Shown piece after piece: positions 8,938 through 21,200 of a DNA stretch of 64,000 nucleotides. Below the pieces are notes generated by a model. The model was not told where the DNA came from. It did not search any database and saw nothing but the letters and a program-made list of their open reading frames with translations. The number at the start of each line of letters is the position of its first letter. Within the stretch, counting starts at the first letter, position 1. This stretch comes from Ideonella oryzae (lineage in GTDB: Bacteria; Pseudomonadota; Gammaproteobacteria; Burkholderiales; Burkholderiaceae_C), in contig NZ_JAMXMC010000001.1 of NCBI RefSeq assembly GCF_024055665.1, positions 434,001 through 498,000 of the forward strand, in the 5' to 3' direction. The position numbers were made by a program, and so were the translations under genes.

Positions 8938-9627
8938 ATGACCCTCTGGCTCTTGATCACCCGTCTGGGCGAAGCCCAGATCCTGCTGCCCGCCGCCGGC
9001 CTGGCCCTGCTGCTGCTGGCGCAGCGGCAGGACAGCCGCGCCGCCGCCCTGCGCTGGGCGCTGGCCTTGGGCCTGGGCACGCTGGTGACCACCATCAGCA
9101 AGGTCGCCTTCCTGGGCTTCGGGCTGGGCATCGCTTCACTGGACTTCACCGGTTTCTCTGGCCACTCCATGTATGCGGCCGGCGTGGACATTCCACTGCT
9201 GGCCATCTGCGCACTGGCCTTGATCGGCCGTGGGCGCTGGGCCGGCGCCGTGCTGGGCACCGGGCTGGCTGTGCTGATTGCCGTCTCGCGGGTGGAGGTG
9301 GGCGCCCATTCCGTGTCGGAAGCCATCGCCGGCTTTGTGCTGGGTGGCGCCCTGGCTGCCTGGGTGGTGGCCGCGCTGCCAGCACGCTGGCCCGCCCAGC
9401 CGGCGCTGCGCACCGCGGTGGGCCTGGCCCCGCTGGGCCTGACCCTGTGGCTGGCTGCCGGCGTGGCCTGGGCGCCGCCGCCGGTCACCCATTCACTGGT
9501 GGTCCGCCTGTCCCTGGCCCTGTCGGGCCGGGAGCACCCCTACACCCGCGCCCACCTGCACGCGGCACCCAAGGCGCATCTGCCCCCGCGATCCTGGCCC
9601 CCGGCGGGCGAGACCGATCTGGCCTGA
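8938..9627 (+). CDS. PAP2-like integral membrane phosphatase, motif 1 degenerate
   Basis: A 229-residue protein with about six hydrophobic segments. It shows PAP2/phosphatidate-phosphatase motif 2 (FSGHSM, in place of PSGH) and motif 3 (SRVEVGAHSVSE, i.e. SR-X5-H), which carry the two catalytic histidines. Motif 1, KX6RP, is not intact: a Lys occurs in TISKVAFLGFG but no RP follows. The C-terminal 70 residues are Pro-rich and extend beyond the core fold. ATG at 8938 is used; an in-frame GTG at 8914 is possible and neither has a clear ribosome-binding site. Likely role is lipid or isoprenoid phosphate dephosphorylation, but activity is uncertain. Confidence 0.75.
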   Translation: MTLWLLITRLGEAQILLPAAGLALLLLAQRQDSRAAALRWALALGLGTLVTTISKVAFLGFGLGIASLDFTGFSGHSMYAAGVDIPLLAICALALIGRGRWAGAVLGTGLAVLIAVSRVEVGAHSVSEAIAGFVLGGALAAWVVAALPARWPAQPALRTAVGLAPLGLTLWLAAGVAWAPPPVTHSLVVRLSLALSGREHPYTRAHLHAAPKAHLPPRSWPPAGETDLA

Positions 9628-9693
9628 GGGCGCCTGAGGCACGCCCAGGAGCTGATGATCCAAAGCGCGCCGCGCCCGCTTCCATAATCGGGC

Positions 9694-12267
<2,574 letters not shown>

Positions 12268-12303
12268 AGTGGGATTGAGCCGTCATGCGGCGGGAGCCGT
12301 TCC

Positions 12304-12927
12304 ATGGCACACATCGAATCCACAGAGACGCCTCCTGCAGACCTGCGATTGCGCGCAGCGTTGCGCCTGGACGGCAGGGCCAGCCCCAAGGCGTCGGTCA
12401 GCATCGGGTTCGATGCGCTGTCGGTGCTCCATGCGCTGGCCTCCACGCCGGAGAGGGCGGCCGACGCGCTGGCCCTGCTGCATGAGTTGCAGGTGCATCA
12501 GGTCGAACTGGAGCTCCAGGCCGAGGAACTGCGAGAGTCCCGGCAGGCGCTGGAGCTGGCGCTGGCGCAGCAGGCACAGCGCTACGACCACCAGCCGGTG
12601 GCCTGCTTCACCCTTGACCAGAACCTGCTCGTGCACGAGCTCAACCGGATGGCCGCCCGCGCGCTGGGCCTCGATCAGGACGATGCCTGTGGCCAGGCGA
12701 TGGACAGCTTTCTGTCCCCGCAGGGTGGGCAGACGATGCGCGCGCTGATCGCCGCCTGCCGTGATCGCGATCCGCCCGTGGCGGCGGCCACGCTGACATT
12801 GCAACCCCGCAGCGGCACGGCACAGACCTTCAGGGTGTCCCTCGGCCCGCTGCCCGACGAAGCGTTGTTCCTGGCGACCTTCTGCGAAGAGTCCGCCACC
12901 GATCCCGCGCACCAGGCCGGAAGGTGA
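12304..12927 (+). CDS. PAS-domain protein
   Basis: A 207-residue protein with a helical/coiled lead (LLHELQVHQVELELQAEELRESRQ, about 58-82) and a PAS-fold domain (about 95-195). This lead is typical of PAS sensors paired with CheB/CheR hybrids. No kinase, GGDEF or DNA-binding output is present, so it probably acts as a sensor or adaptor for the protein encoded just upstream. GGGAG precedes the ATG. It faces a diguanylate cyclase gene with a 20-base gap. Confidence 0.85.
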   Translation: MAHIESTETPPADLRLRAALRLDGRASPKASVSIGFDALSVLHALASTPERAADALALLHELQVHQVELELQAEELRESRQALELALAQQAQRYDHQPVACFTLDQNLLVHELNRMAARALGLDQDDACGQAMDSFLSPQGGQTMRALIAACRDRDPPVAAATLTLQPRSGTAQTFRVSLGPLPDEALFLATFCEESATDPAHQAGR

Positions 12928-12947
12928 TCCAGCGGGCGCTGGGCGGC

Positions 12948-13829
12948 TCAGCCGCCCGGTCCGTCGAAGAAGGCGTGGCGGCACTGGTCACGCTTGGCCC
13001 GGTACATGGCAGTGTCGGCATGCCGCAGCAACTCGTCCACACTGCGGCCATCCTGCGGGCACAGGGCGATGCCGATGCTCGGGCGCACCGACAGATTCAG
13101 CGTGCCGATCTGCATCGGGGCCGCCACGGCGTCGAACAGCTTGTCGGCCAGGTGACCGATCTGCTCGCGGCTGGACATGCCATCGCACAGGCAGGCGAAT
13201 TCATCCCCGCCCAGGCGGCTGACCATGTCGCCGGAGCGGAGCAGACGGCCCAGCCGGGCGCCCACGATCTGCAGCAACTCGTCACCCACATGGTGGCCAT
13301 GGGCGTCGTTGATGGGCTTGAAGGCGTCGAGGTCCAGGAACAGCACGGCCAGCGCACCCGGATGCGCGTCACGCTGGGCCAGCGCCTGTTCGAGTCGCTC
13401 GACGAAAAAGCGCCGGTTGGGCAGCTGAGTCAGGCTGTCATGCAAGGCCAGATGCCGGGCGTGCCGCTCCCCGTCGCGGGTGCCGGTCAGTTCCGCATGG
13501 ATCCGGTCCAGCGTCGCCTGGGTCTCCAGGACATGCCGCTCCAACTCCCGCGAGCGAGCCAGTTCCTGCATCAGCATCTGATACAGCTGGCCCATGGTCT
13601 GCACGCACTCCACCAACTCGGTGCGATGGCGCGAGGTGTTGTGGGCGATCGCCGTGCCGGTCTTGCGGGGGAGCACCAGCCCCTCCAGCTGCGCGGTGAC
13701 GCTGCCGAACAGAGTGTCCAGATGCGCTGTCGTTGATGGCGCCTTCATGCGGTCCGAGGCGCCCATGCGGGCCCCTCTCAGGCCTTTGCGCCCCTGGACC
13801 GGATGGCTTTGCCACATGGTGTGCCCCAT
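12948..13829 (-). CDS. GGDEF-domain diguanylate cyclase
   Basis: A 293-residue protein that would make cyclic di-GMP. The N-terminal about 120 residues are helical and contain no transmembrane segment. The GGDEF domain runs from about 130 (LALHDSLTQLPNRRFF) to the end, with the intact active site RLGGDEF. An RSGD inhibitory I-site lies five residues upstream, so product inhibition is expected. ATG at 13829 is chosen because GGGGAG is correctly placed. The frame stays open for another 80 codons upstream, but that part overlaps a separate small gene and lacks a start signal. It is convergent with the CheB-CheR-PAS/PAS pair. Confidence 0.92.
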   Translation of the reverse strand: MGHTMWQSHPVQGRKGLRGARMGASDRMKAPSTTAHLDTLFGSVTAQLEGLVLPRKTGTAIAHNTSRHRTELVECVQTMGQLYQMLMQELARSRELERHVLETQATLDRIHAELTGTRDGERHARHLALHDSLTQLPNRRFFVERLEQALAQRDAHPGALAVLFLDLDAFKPINDAHGHHVGDELLQIVGARLGRLLRSGDMVSRLGGDEFACLCDGMSSREQIGHLADKLFDAVAAPMQIGTLNLSVRPSIGIALCPQDGRSVDELLRHADTAMYRAKRDQCRHAFFDGPGG

Positions 13830-13879
13830 CGGCCGTCTCCCCGTCAAAGTCAGCCCGCGCAACCCTGCCCGCAAGGGCT

Positions 13880-13987
13880 TCAAGACTTCTGTCGGGGGGG
13901 CGCTGCAGCACCTCCTGCCGGGGGTGCGGGCGGGGGTGCCTTCTTGGGCTTCTTGGCTTCCTTGTTGCCGCGCTGTGGCTTGCTCAT
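13880..13987 (-). CDS. 35-residue Lys/Pro/Ala-rich small protein
   Basis: The product begins MSKPQRGNKEAKKPKK and continues with Pro/Ala/Gly repeats to PPRQKS. Very small basic proteins starting MSKxxxxNKEAKKxKK are annotated as conserved hypothetical in many proteobacteria. AGAGA precedes the ATG at a suitable distance. It lies in another frame inside the non-coding 5' extension of the diguanylate cyclase frame. Function unknown; an RNA-associated role is only a guess from its charge. Confidence 0.65.
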   Translation of the reverse strand: MSKPQRGNKEAKKPKKAPPPAPPAGGAAAPPRQKS

Positions 13988-14088
13988 GGTGTCTCTCTGG
14001 CTGAACGGCAGGGCGGCTCCGAGCATCTCTGAGATCCGCCTTGCCGACCGCTGCAGTATGGTCAGCCATGGCGGGTGCTTTCTGTGCG

Positions 14089-14805
14089 CTAGCGAACGCT
14101 GGGATTCAGCAGACGGTCGTACTCGCGCTTGACCACCGCATAACACTCGCAGGTCCGCGCCTCCAGGCCGGGCCGGTCCAGCACGGTGATGTGTCCCCGC
14201 GCATAGCGGATCAGGCCAGCCGACTGGAGCTTCAAGGCAGCCTCGGTCACACCTTCGCGCCGCACCCCCAGCATGTTGGCGATCAGCTCCTGCGTCATCA
14301 CCAGTTCGGGGCCCGGCAGGCGATCCAGGCTCAGCAGCAGCCAGCGGCACAGCTGCTGGTCCAGCGAGTGGTGGCGGTTGCAGACGGCCGTCTGCGACAT
14401 CTGCGTGATCAGGGCCTGGGTGTAGCGCAGCATCAGGTGCATCACGGAGCCCGCCCGCTCGAACTCTTCCTTGAGCAGCTGCGCGCGCAGGCGAAGGCCC
14501 TGGCCGGCGCTCTGAACCACACCGCGGCTGGGTGTGGAGTCGCCCCCCATGAACAGCGAGATGCCCACCAGGCCCTCGTTGCCCACCATGGCGATCTCGG
14601 CCGAGGCCCCGGTCTCCGTCACATAAAGAATGGAGACGATGGCCGTGGTCGGGAAGTACACATGGCTCAGGGTGCGCCCGGGTTCGTAAAGTGCCATCCC
14701 CAGGGGCAGGTCGACCGACTCCAGGTGCGGCAACCAGCGGGCCTTTTCTGCCGGGGCCAGGCGCGAGAGCAGGTGGTTTTGCTCGCAGGCGAAGACCAGA
14801 GCCAT
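14089..14805 (-). CDS. Crp/Fnr-family transcriptional regulator
   Basis: A 238-residue regulator with an N-terminal cyclic-nucleotide-type beta-roll (SVDLPLGMALYEPGRTLSHVYFPTTAIVSILY...) and a C-terminal winged helix (TQELIANMLGVRREGVTEAALKLQSAGLIRYARGHITVLD). It has no FNR-type cysteine cluster, and the cAMP-contact sequence is replaced by AEIAMVGNEGLVGISLFMGG. It is therefore neither a classical Crp nor an FNR oxygen sensor but belongs to the large orphan group common in Burkholderiales. An upstream half-palindrome CGCACCGAC (14836-14844) recurs at two genes in the 25-26 kb region, which suggests that it may autoregulate and control that group. Confidence 0.92.
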   Translation of the reverse strand: MALVFACEQNHLLSRLAPAEKARWLPHLESVDLPLGMALYEPGRTLSHVYFPTTAIVSILYVTETGASAEIAMVGNEGLVGISLFMGGDSTPSRGVVQSAGQGLRLRAQLLKEEFERAGSVMHLMLRYTQALITQMSQTAVCNRHHSLDQQLCRWLLLSLDRLPGPELVMTQELIANMLGVRREGVTEAALKLQSAGLIRYARGHITVLDRPGLEARTCECYAVVKREYDRLLNPSVR

Positions 14806-14825
14806 GGGGGTTCTCCAGGATACCT

Positions 14826-14844
14826 ACGGTTGCGGCGCACCGAC
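14826..14844 (-). promoter_or_regulatory. possible operator half-site shared with 25.0 and 26.2 kb
   Basis: On the minus strand it reads GTCGGTGCG followed by a degenerate second arm. The intact arm equals the arm of the perfect palindrome at 25015-25036. It is 20-40 bases upstream of the Crp/Fnr-type regulator start. Confidence 0.4.
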
Positions 14845-15050
14845 AGAACACCCGCGTAGAAGCGAGGACCATGCGCTCTCTTCTGGCTCACTATACGCGC
14901 CATCTGCGTGCGGCAGCGCACAGATCGCGCGGGGGGCAGCGCCTATCGTGAGCCACAGCGGGTGTTGGTCGGTCAAGGCCCTGGCACTCCCTCTTTGCTC
15001 CCTGTGTCCCATTTCCGTGTGGCGGCCACGCCAGGCGGGCGGAGTTGATC

Positions 15051-15293
15051 ATGAACCACCAGGCCACCTCCGGAATGCACTGGCTCACTTCGTCCTTCGG
15101 CGACAGCGCCGAGGCCTCGCCGCGCGAGCTCAGCGAGCTCGGCGAGCACCTGGCCCGCTGCCGGCACAGAAACCACCGCCTGTTCACGCTGCGCCACGGC
15201 GCCGGGGTGCTGGGCGGCTTCATGCTGGCGCGCATCGTCACCAGCGCGCTGGTGCTGGTGCTGCTGGTGGCGGCCTTGCTGTCCGTCCTCTGA
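15051..15293 (+). CDS. 80-residue single-pass membrane protein coupled to the glucan synthase gene
   Basis: The N-terminal 50 residues are polar (ASPRELSELGEHLARCRHRN...). One hydrophobic helix occupies about 58-79 (MLARIVTSALVLVLLVAALLSV) at the very C-terminus. GGAG stands six bases before the ATG. The stop codon is three bases from the start of the 2,820-residue cyclic glucan synthase, so both are surely co-transcribed. That position suggests an accessory or assembly subunit for the synthase; no motif supports a more specific role. Confidence 0.78.
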   Translation: MNHQATSGMHWLTSSFGDSAEASPRELSELGEHLARCRHRNHRLFTLRHGAGVLGGFMLARIVTSALVLVLLVAALLSVL

Positions 15294-15296
15294 CGC

Positions 15297-18200
15297 ATGC
15301 CTGCTGCCGATCTGGCCCGCCTGTTCCCCGATGTCCCGCCGACGCTGGCCCTGCTGCTCGACGCCAGCGCCGGGCCCCTGCAGCCCCCCATCCGTTCCGA
15401 AGTGTTCGGACCGGAGCGCTTTGCACAGCATGGCCGCAGCCTGGGGTTGACGCACCGAGCGGGCCGCGCCAGCTGGCGCCAGACCGGCTTCTACCCGCGT
15501 CTGCGCAGCAACATCGAGACGCTGCGCGCGGCCCAGCGCTACATCGGCGCGCGGGCCGCCAGCGGACACGATGTCAGCCCGGCCGCCGAGTGGCTGCTGG
15601 ACAACGTCCACCTGATCGAGACTCAACTCAGGGAGGTCCGTGATGGCCTGACCCGGCGCTACTTCCACAGCCTGCCAGTGCTGCTCGACGAGCCGCTGGC
15701 CGGTCTGCCCCGCATCTACGGTGTGGCCTGGGCCTTCGTGGCCCACACCGACAGCGCCTTCGACGAGACGCTGCTGGCACGCTTCCTGGTGGCCTACCAG
15801 GAGACCCGCGAGCTCGGGCTCAGCGAGATCTGGGCCCTGCCGACCACCTTGCGCGTGGTGCTGGTGGAAAACCTGCGCCGGCTGGCCGAGCGCGTGGCCA
15901 CCCAGAAGGCCGCCTGCGAGCTGGCCGACCTGTGCTGCGACCGCCCCGAGCCCTGCTCGGTCGACACCCTGGCCGCGCTGCTGGCCCGGCTGACGCCGCG
16001 CGGTGTCGGACACGTCTTCCTGGCCCAGCTGGGGCTGCGCCTGCGCGAGCGCGGCGACCGCCACCTGGCCACGCTGGCCTGGCTGGAGGCGGTGGTGCCC
16101 GACCTCCCCGCGGCGCTGGCCCAGCACAGCGCGGACCAGACGGCGGACAACCTCAGTGTCAGCAACGCAGTCACCTCGCTGCGCCTCATCGGCGAGGCCG
16201 ACTGGCCCGATATCGTGGCGGCCAGCAGCGCCCTGATGCGCCTGATGCTGGCCTCGCCGCTGTTCCAGGTCGAGCACCCCAGCACCCGTGACCAGACCCT
16301 GCTCGCCATCGAACGCCTGGCCCGCCGCAGCAGCCTGAGCGAGCTCACCGTCGGCCACCGGCTGCAAGGGCTGATGCAGCATGCAGCCGATCCCGGCAGC
16401 ACCGAGGCGGTGGCCAGCCACTGGCTGCAGGGCCCGGGCCACCCGGTCCTGCTGCGCAGCCTGGGCCTGGATGCGCGGCCCTTCCTGGTATGGCGCGCCG
16501 CCCGCCGCCACCTCACCTTGCCGCTGTACCTGGGTGCCCTGCTGCTGGGCAGCCTGGGACTGACGACCGGGCTGCTCTGGCATGCCGGCCTGGGCCTGGC
16601 CCACGCACCGGCCTGGCTGGCCCTGGGCGGCGCGGCCCTGCTGCTGCTGCCGGCTTCCGAGGCGGTGGTGGCCCTGGTCAACCGCATCATCAGCGAGTCG
16701 GTGCGGCCGCAGCATCTGCCGCGGCTGGCCTTGGCCGAAGGCATTCCCGCCGAACACCGGGTGATGGTGGTGATCCCGGCGATGCTCAGCGATCCCCCGG
16801 CCATTGCCGCCCTGGCCCGACGCCTGCTGCTGCACCACCTGGCCAATCCGGAGCCACAGGCCCAGTTCGCCCTGGCCACCGACTGGACCGATGCCGACAG
16901 CCCGCAAACCCCCGGCGACGAGGTCCTGCTGGCCCAGGCCCGCGAGGCCGTGCGCGCCCTGAACACCGAGCATGGTGGCACCCCCGATGGGGTGGCCCCC
17001 CGCTTCATCCTGCTGCAGCGCGAACGGCGCTACTGCCACACGGAGCGACGCTGGATTGGCTGGGAGCGCAAGCGCGGCAAGCTCGAGCAGCTGATCGCCG
17101 CGCTGGCCACCGGCCACAGCAACGCCTTTCTGGACCTCGGGCCGGACTCGCGCATGGCCACCGGCATCCGCCACCTGCTCACGCTGGATGCCGACACGGC
17201 GCTGCCCCCTGGCCGGCTGCGGGAACTGGTGGGGGTGGCGGCCCATCCACACAACCAGCCCCAGCTGGACGCGCAGGGCCGCGGCGTGCGGCGCGGCTAC
17301 GCCATCCTGCAGCCCCGGGTCGTCACGCCGCTGCCGACCGCGCAGGAGCTGACGGGCTTTCACCGGATCTTCTCGGGGCAGTGCGGCATCGACCCCTACA
17401 GCGCCGCCAGCTCCGAGGTCTACCAGGACCTGTTCGGCGAAGGCAGCTTCAGCGGCAAGGGCCTGCTGCATGTGCAAGCCCTGCACCAGATCCTGGGCAG
17501 CCGCCTGCCCGAGGACCTGGTGCTCAGCCACGACCTGCTGGAGGGGGCGCTGACACGCTGCGCGGCGGTGACGGACCTGATGCTGGTCGAGGCTGCCCCT
17601 TTTCACGCCGACGTGGCCGCGGCCCGGATACACCGCTGGACACGCGGCGACTGGCAGCTGCTGCCCCTGCTGCTGCAACCCCGGCGCTTCCCGCTGCGCG
17701 CCATCAACCGCTGGAAGCTCTTCGACAACCTGCGGCGCTCCCTGGTGGCACCGGCTTCGCTGCTGCTGCTGGGGTTGACGCTGGGCGGCTGGCTGCTCTC
17801 GCCCTGGGTGGCCCTGGCCCTGGTGTTCGTGGCCTTCACGGCCGGCCCGCTGGTGGGGGCGCTGGCGGGCTTCCTGCCCGGGCGTGGTGGGCTGGCGCTG
17901 CGCCGCTTCTACCGCCTGGCCGGGACCGACCTGGCGCGTGCCGGGCTGGGTGGCCTGTGGCACCTGGCTCAGCTGGCCGAGCAGGCCGCGATGGGCTGCG
18001 ACGCCATCGGGCGCGCGCTCTACCGGATGACCATCAGCCACCGCCACCTGCTGCAATGGACCACCGCGGCCAGCGCCCAGGCGGGTGCCCGCACCGGCCT
18101 GGGCGCGCTATGGCGCCAGCACTGGCGCACGCCCCTGCTGGCGCTGGCGCTGGGCGGGTTGGCCTGGGCTGGCGAAGCGCCCCACCTGGACCTGGCCCTG

Positions 18201-21200
18201 GGCCTGTGCCTGTTCTGGGCGGCTTCACCGCTGTGGACATGGTGGGGCAGCCTGCCCACGGGCGCACGGCGGGCCGCGGCATTGCCGGCGCCCGCGCAGG
18301 CCTACCTGCACGGGGTGGCACGCGACACCTGGCGCTACTTCGAGCGCTGCGTCGGCCCCGGGGACCGGCACCTGCCGCCCGACAACCTGCAAGTGATGCC
18401 GGCAGACCAACTGGCACACCGCAGCTCGCCGACCAACATCGGCCTGTACCTGCTGAGCACCGCCTGTGCCCGCCAGTTCGGCTGGATCGGTACCGGCGAG
18501 CTGATCGACCGGCTGCAGGCCACGCTGGCCACGCTGCAGACCCTGGAGCGCCACCGTGGGCACTTCCTGAACTGGTATGACACCCAGAGCGGCCAGCCGC
18601 TGATGCCGCGCTACGTGTCCAGCGTCGACAGCGGCAACCTGTGCGGCCACCTGCTGGCCGTGGCCGAGGCCTGTCGCGCCCTGGCCGAGCGGCCGCTGGA
18701 CCCCCAGGCCCAGCAGGACGCGCTGGCGCGTGGCCGCCAGCGGCTGCGCCAGCAGCTGGCCGGCCGCCGCGGGCTGGACGCGGCGCAACGCAGCGCCCTG
18801 CGGCTGGGGCTGGCCGACCTGCACGCCACGCGGCGCTCGATCGCACAGGATGCGCAGATGGACGCCAGCGCCGTCAGCCATGACCTGCGGGGCTTGGCCC
18901 GGGACCTGGAGCAGCTGGCGCTGCAGGCCGACTTCGGCTTTCTCTTCCACCGCAAGCGCCACCTGCTGCACCTGGGCTTCCGAGTGGCCGAGCAGCAGCT
19001 CGATGCGGGTCTCTACGACCTGCTGGCCTCGGAGTCGCGTCTGAGCAGCCTGCTGGCCGTGGCCGGCGGCGGTGCACCCGTACGCCACTGGGCGGCGCTG
19101 GGGCGGCCGTTCTTCGCCCAGGGCACGCGGGCAGGGCTGCGCTCCTGGTCGGGATCGATGTTCGAATACCTGATGCCCAGCCTGGTGCTGATCGAGCCGC
19201 CGGGCAGTGCGCTGCACGAGGCCTGCGAGGTCGCGCTGACCGAACAGCGACGCTTCACTCGGGCGCGCGGACTGCCCTGGGGCATCTCCGAGTCGGCCCA
19301 CGCGGGCCGCGATCTCAGCCTGACCTACCAGTACGCCCCGCAGGGTGTGCCTCAGCTGGCGCTGCGCCGCACGCCGCCCGGCGAACTGGTGGTCGCCCCC
19401 TATGCCACGGCCCTGGCCGCCCAGATCGCGCCGGTGGCGGCCTGGCGGAACTTCATGGCCCTGGAAGGCCTGGGCGCCCGCGGTGCCTGCGGCTTCTTCG
19501 AGGCCCTGGACTTCACGCCGGCGCGCCAGACCTTGGACCAGCACGTGACGCCGGTGGCCACCTTCATGGCCCACCACCAGGGCATGAGCATCGTCGCCCT
19601 GGCCAATGTGCTGCTGGGGAACGTGGCCCAGCGCTGGGGCATGGCCAATGTGCACATCGAGGCGGTCAGCTCGCTGCTGCATGAGCGCGCGCCGCGCGAG
19701 ATCTCGAACCTGCTGGTCTCGCCCGCACCGGCGTCGGCGCTGCCGTCCAGCCATCTGCCCAGCATGATGCACGAGGTCGTGCCCGGCCTGGCCGCGGTGG
19801 AGCCCAGCCATCTGCTGTCCAACGGCCGCTACCGGGTGGCCCTGCGTGCCAACGGCGCCGGCTGGAGCCGCTGGGGCGACCTGGACCTGACACGCTGGCG
19901 CGACGACGCGCTGCGCGATGCCTACGGCAGCTTCTTCCACCTGCGCCGCGGACCTGACCGGGCGCTGGTCTCGCTGACCCAGCACCCGGCGCCGGATGCG
20001 GCGGCCGAGTACCACAGCGTCTGGCACGCCGACCGCGTCTGCCTGAGCGCGCGCTGGCTCGACCTGCACAGCGAGATCACGGTCTGGGTCAGCCCCGAGG
20101 ACGACATCGAGTTTCGCCAGGTCGAGTTGCGCAACCTGAGCGCGCAGGCCCTGGAGCTGACGCTGGTCTCGGCCTTCGAGCCCACCCTGACCTCCGCACG
20201 CGCCGACGAGGCTCATCCGGCCTTCAGCCAGCTGTTCCTGCGGGCCCAGGGGCAGCCCGCGCAACAGGCCCTCGTGTTCGAACGGCGGCCTCGCCTGGAC
20301 ACCGAGACCGGACTGCTCGCCGCGCACTTCCTGGCCCACAGCGAGCCGCCTGTGCGCGAGCTGTTGGTGCAGACCGATCGCCAGCGCTGGCTGGGCCGCA
20401 ACCGGGCGCCGCACCAGCCGCAGGGCGAGCTGGACACCCTGCGGCCCGGCGAGCTCGACACCGGGCGGGATCCCGTCTGCGTGCTGGCGGCGCGCCTGCG
20501 CATCGAGCCGCATGGCAAGGCCTTGCTGACCTTTGCGACAGCCGCGGCCGACCAGGCCTCCACGCTGGGCGCAGTGATCGACAAGTACCGCGAGCCCAGC
20601 CACACCGAACGTGCGGCACTGATGTCGGCCACGCTGGCCAGCATCCGGCTGACCGCCCTGGGCATCAGCCCGGATCACTTTGCCGCCACGCAAAGGCTGA
20701 GCACCGCACTGCTGCTGAGCCTGGCCCGGCCGCGCCCCGGCGAGGGCGAGCGTCGCGACGGGAGCACCCCCAGCCAGCAGGCGGTCTCGCCGGACTGGGA
20801 CCGGCGCGTGCTGTGGCGGCTGGGCTTGTCGGGCGAGCGGGCCATCGTGCTGGTGAACATCGGCATCCCCTCGGGCATGAACCTGCTGCGTGCACTGGCC
20901 CAGTCCCTGCGCCTGTGGGCCTGGGCCGGGGTAGGCTGCGATCTGGTGATCGTCAACGACCAGCCGACCTCCTACCTGACGGAGCTGCACCATGCCCTGG
21001 CCGCACTGCAGGAACGCCACCAGGCCGACATGGGCGTGTCGACAGGGCCGGAGGGCACCGGCATTCACCTGCTGCGCGCCGACACCCTGCTGCAGGCCGA
21101 GCTGACGACGCTGCAGCACCTGGCGCGCCTGCACTTCCATGCCGACGGCCGGCCCCTGCTGCAGCATGTCCAGGCCTGGATGGCGGGGCATGAGCAGGCC

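Noticed and set aside
12948-14069. Full 373-residue reading of the diguanylate cyclase
   Set aside because: The first 80 codons have no ribosome-binding site, contain Arg/Pro-rich noise and overlap the better supported 35-residue gene; GGGGAG supports the start at 13829.
14973-18056. Minus-strand open frame of 1,027 codons
   Set aside because: Antisense shadow of the small membrane-protein gene and the 5' part of ndvB; Gln/Ala/Gly-rich and without recognisable domains.
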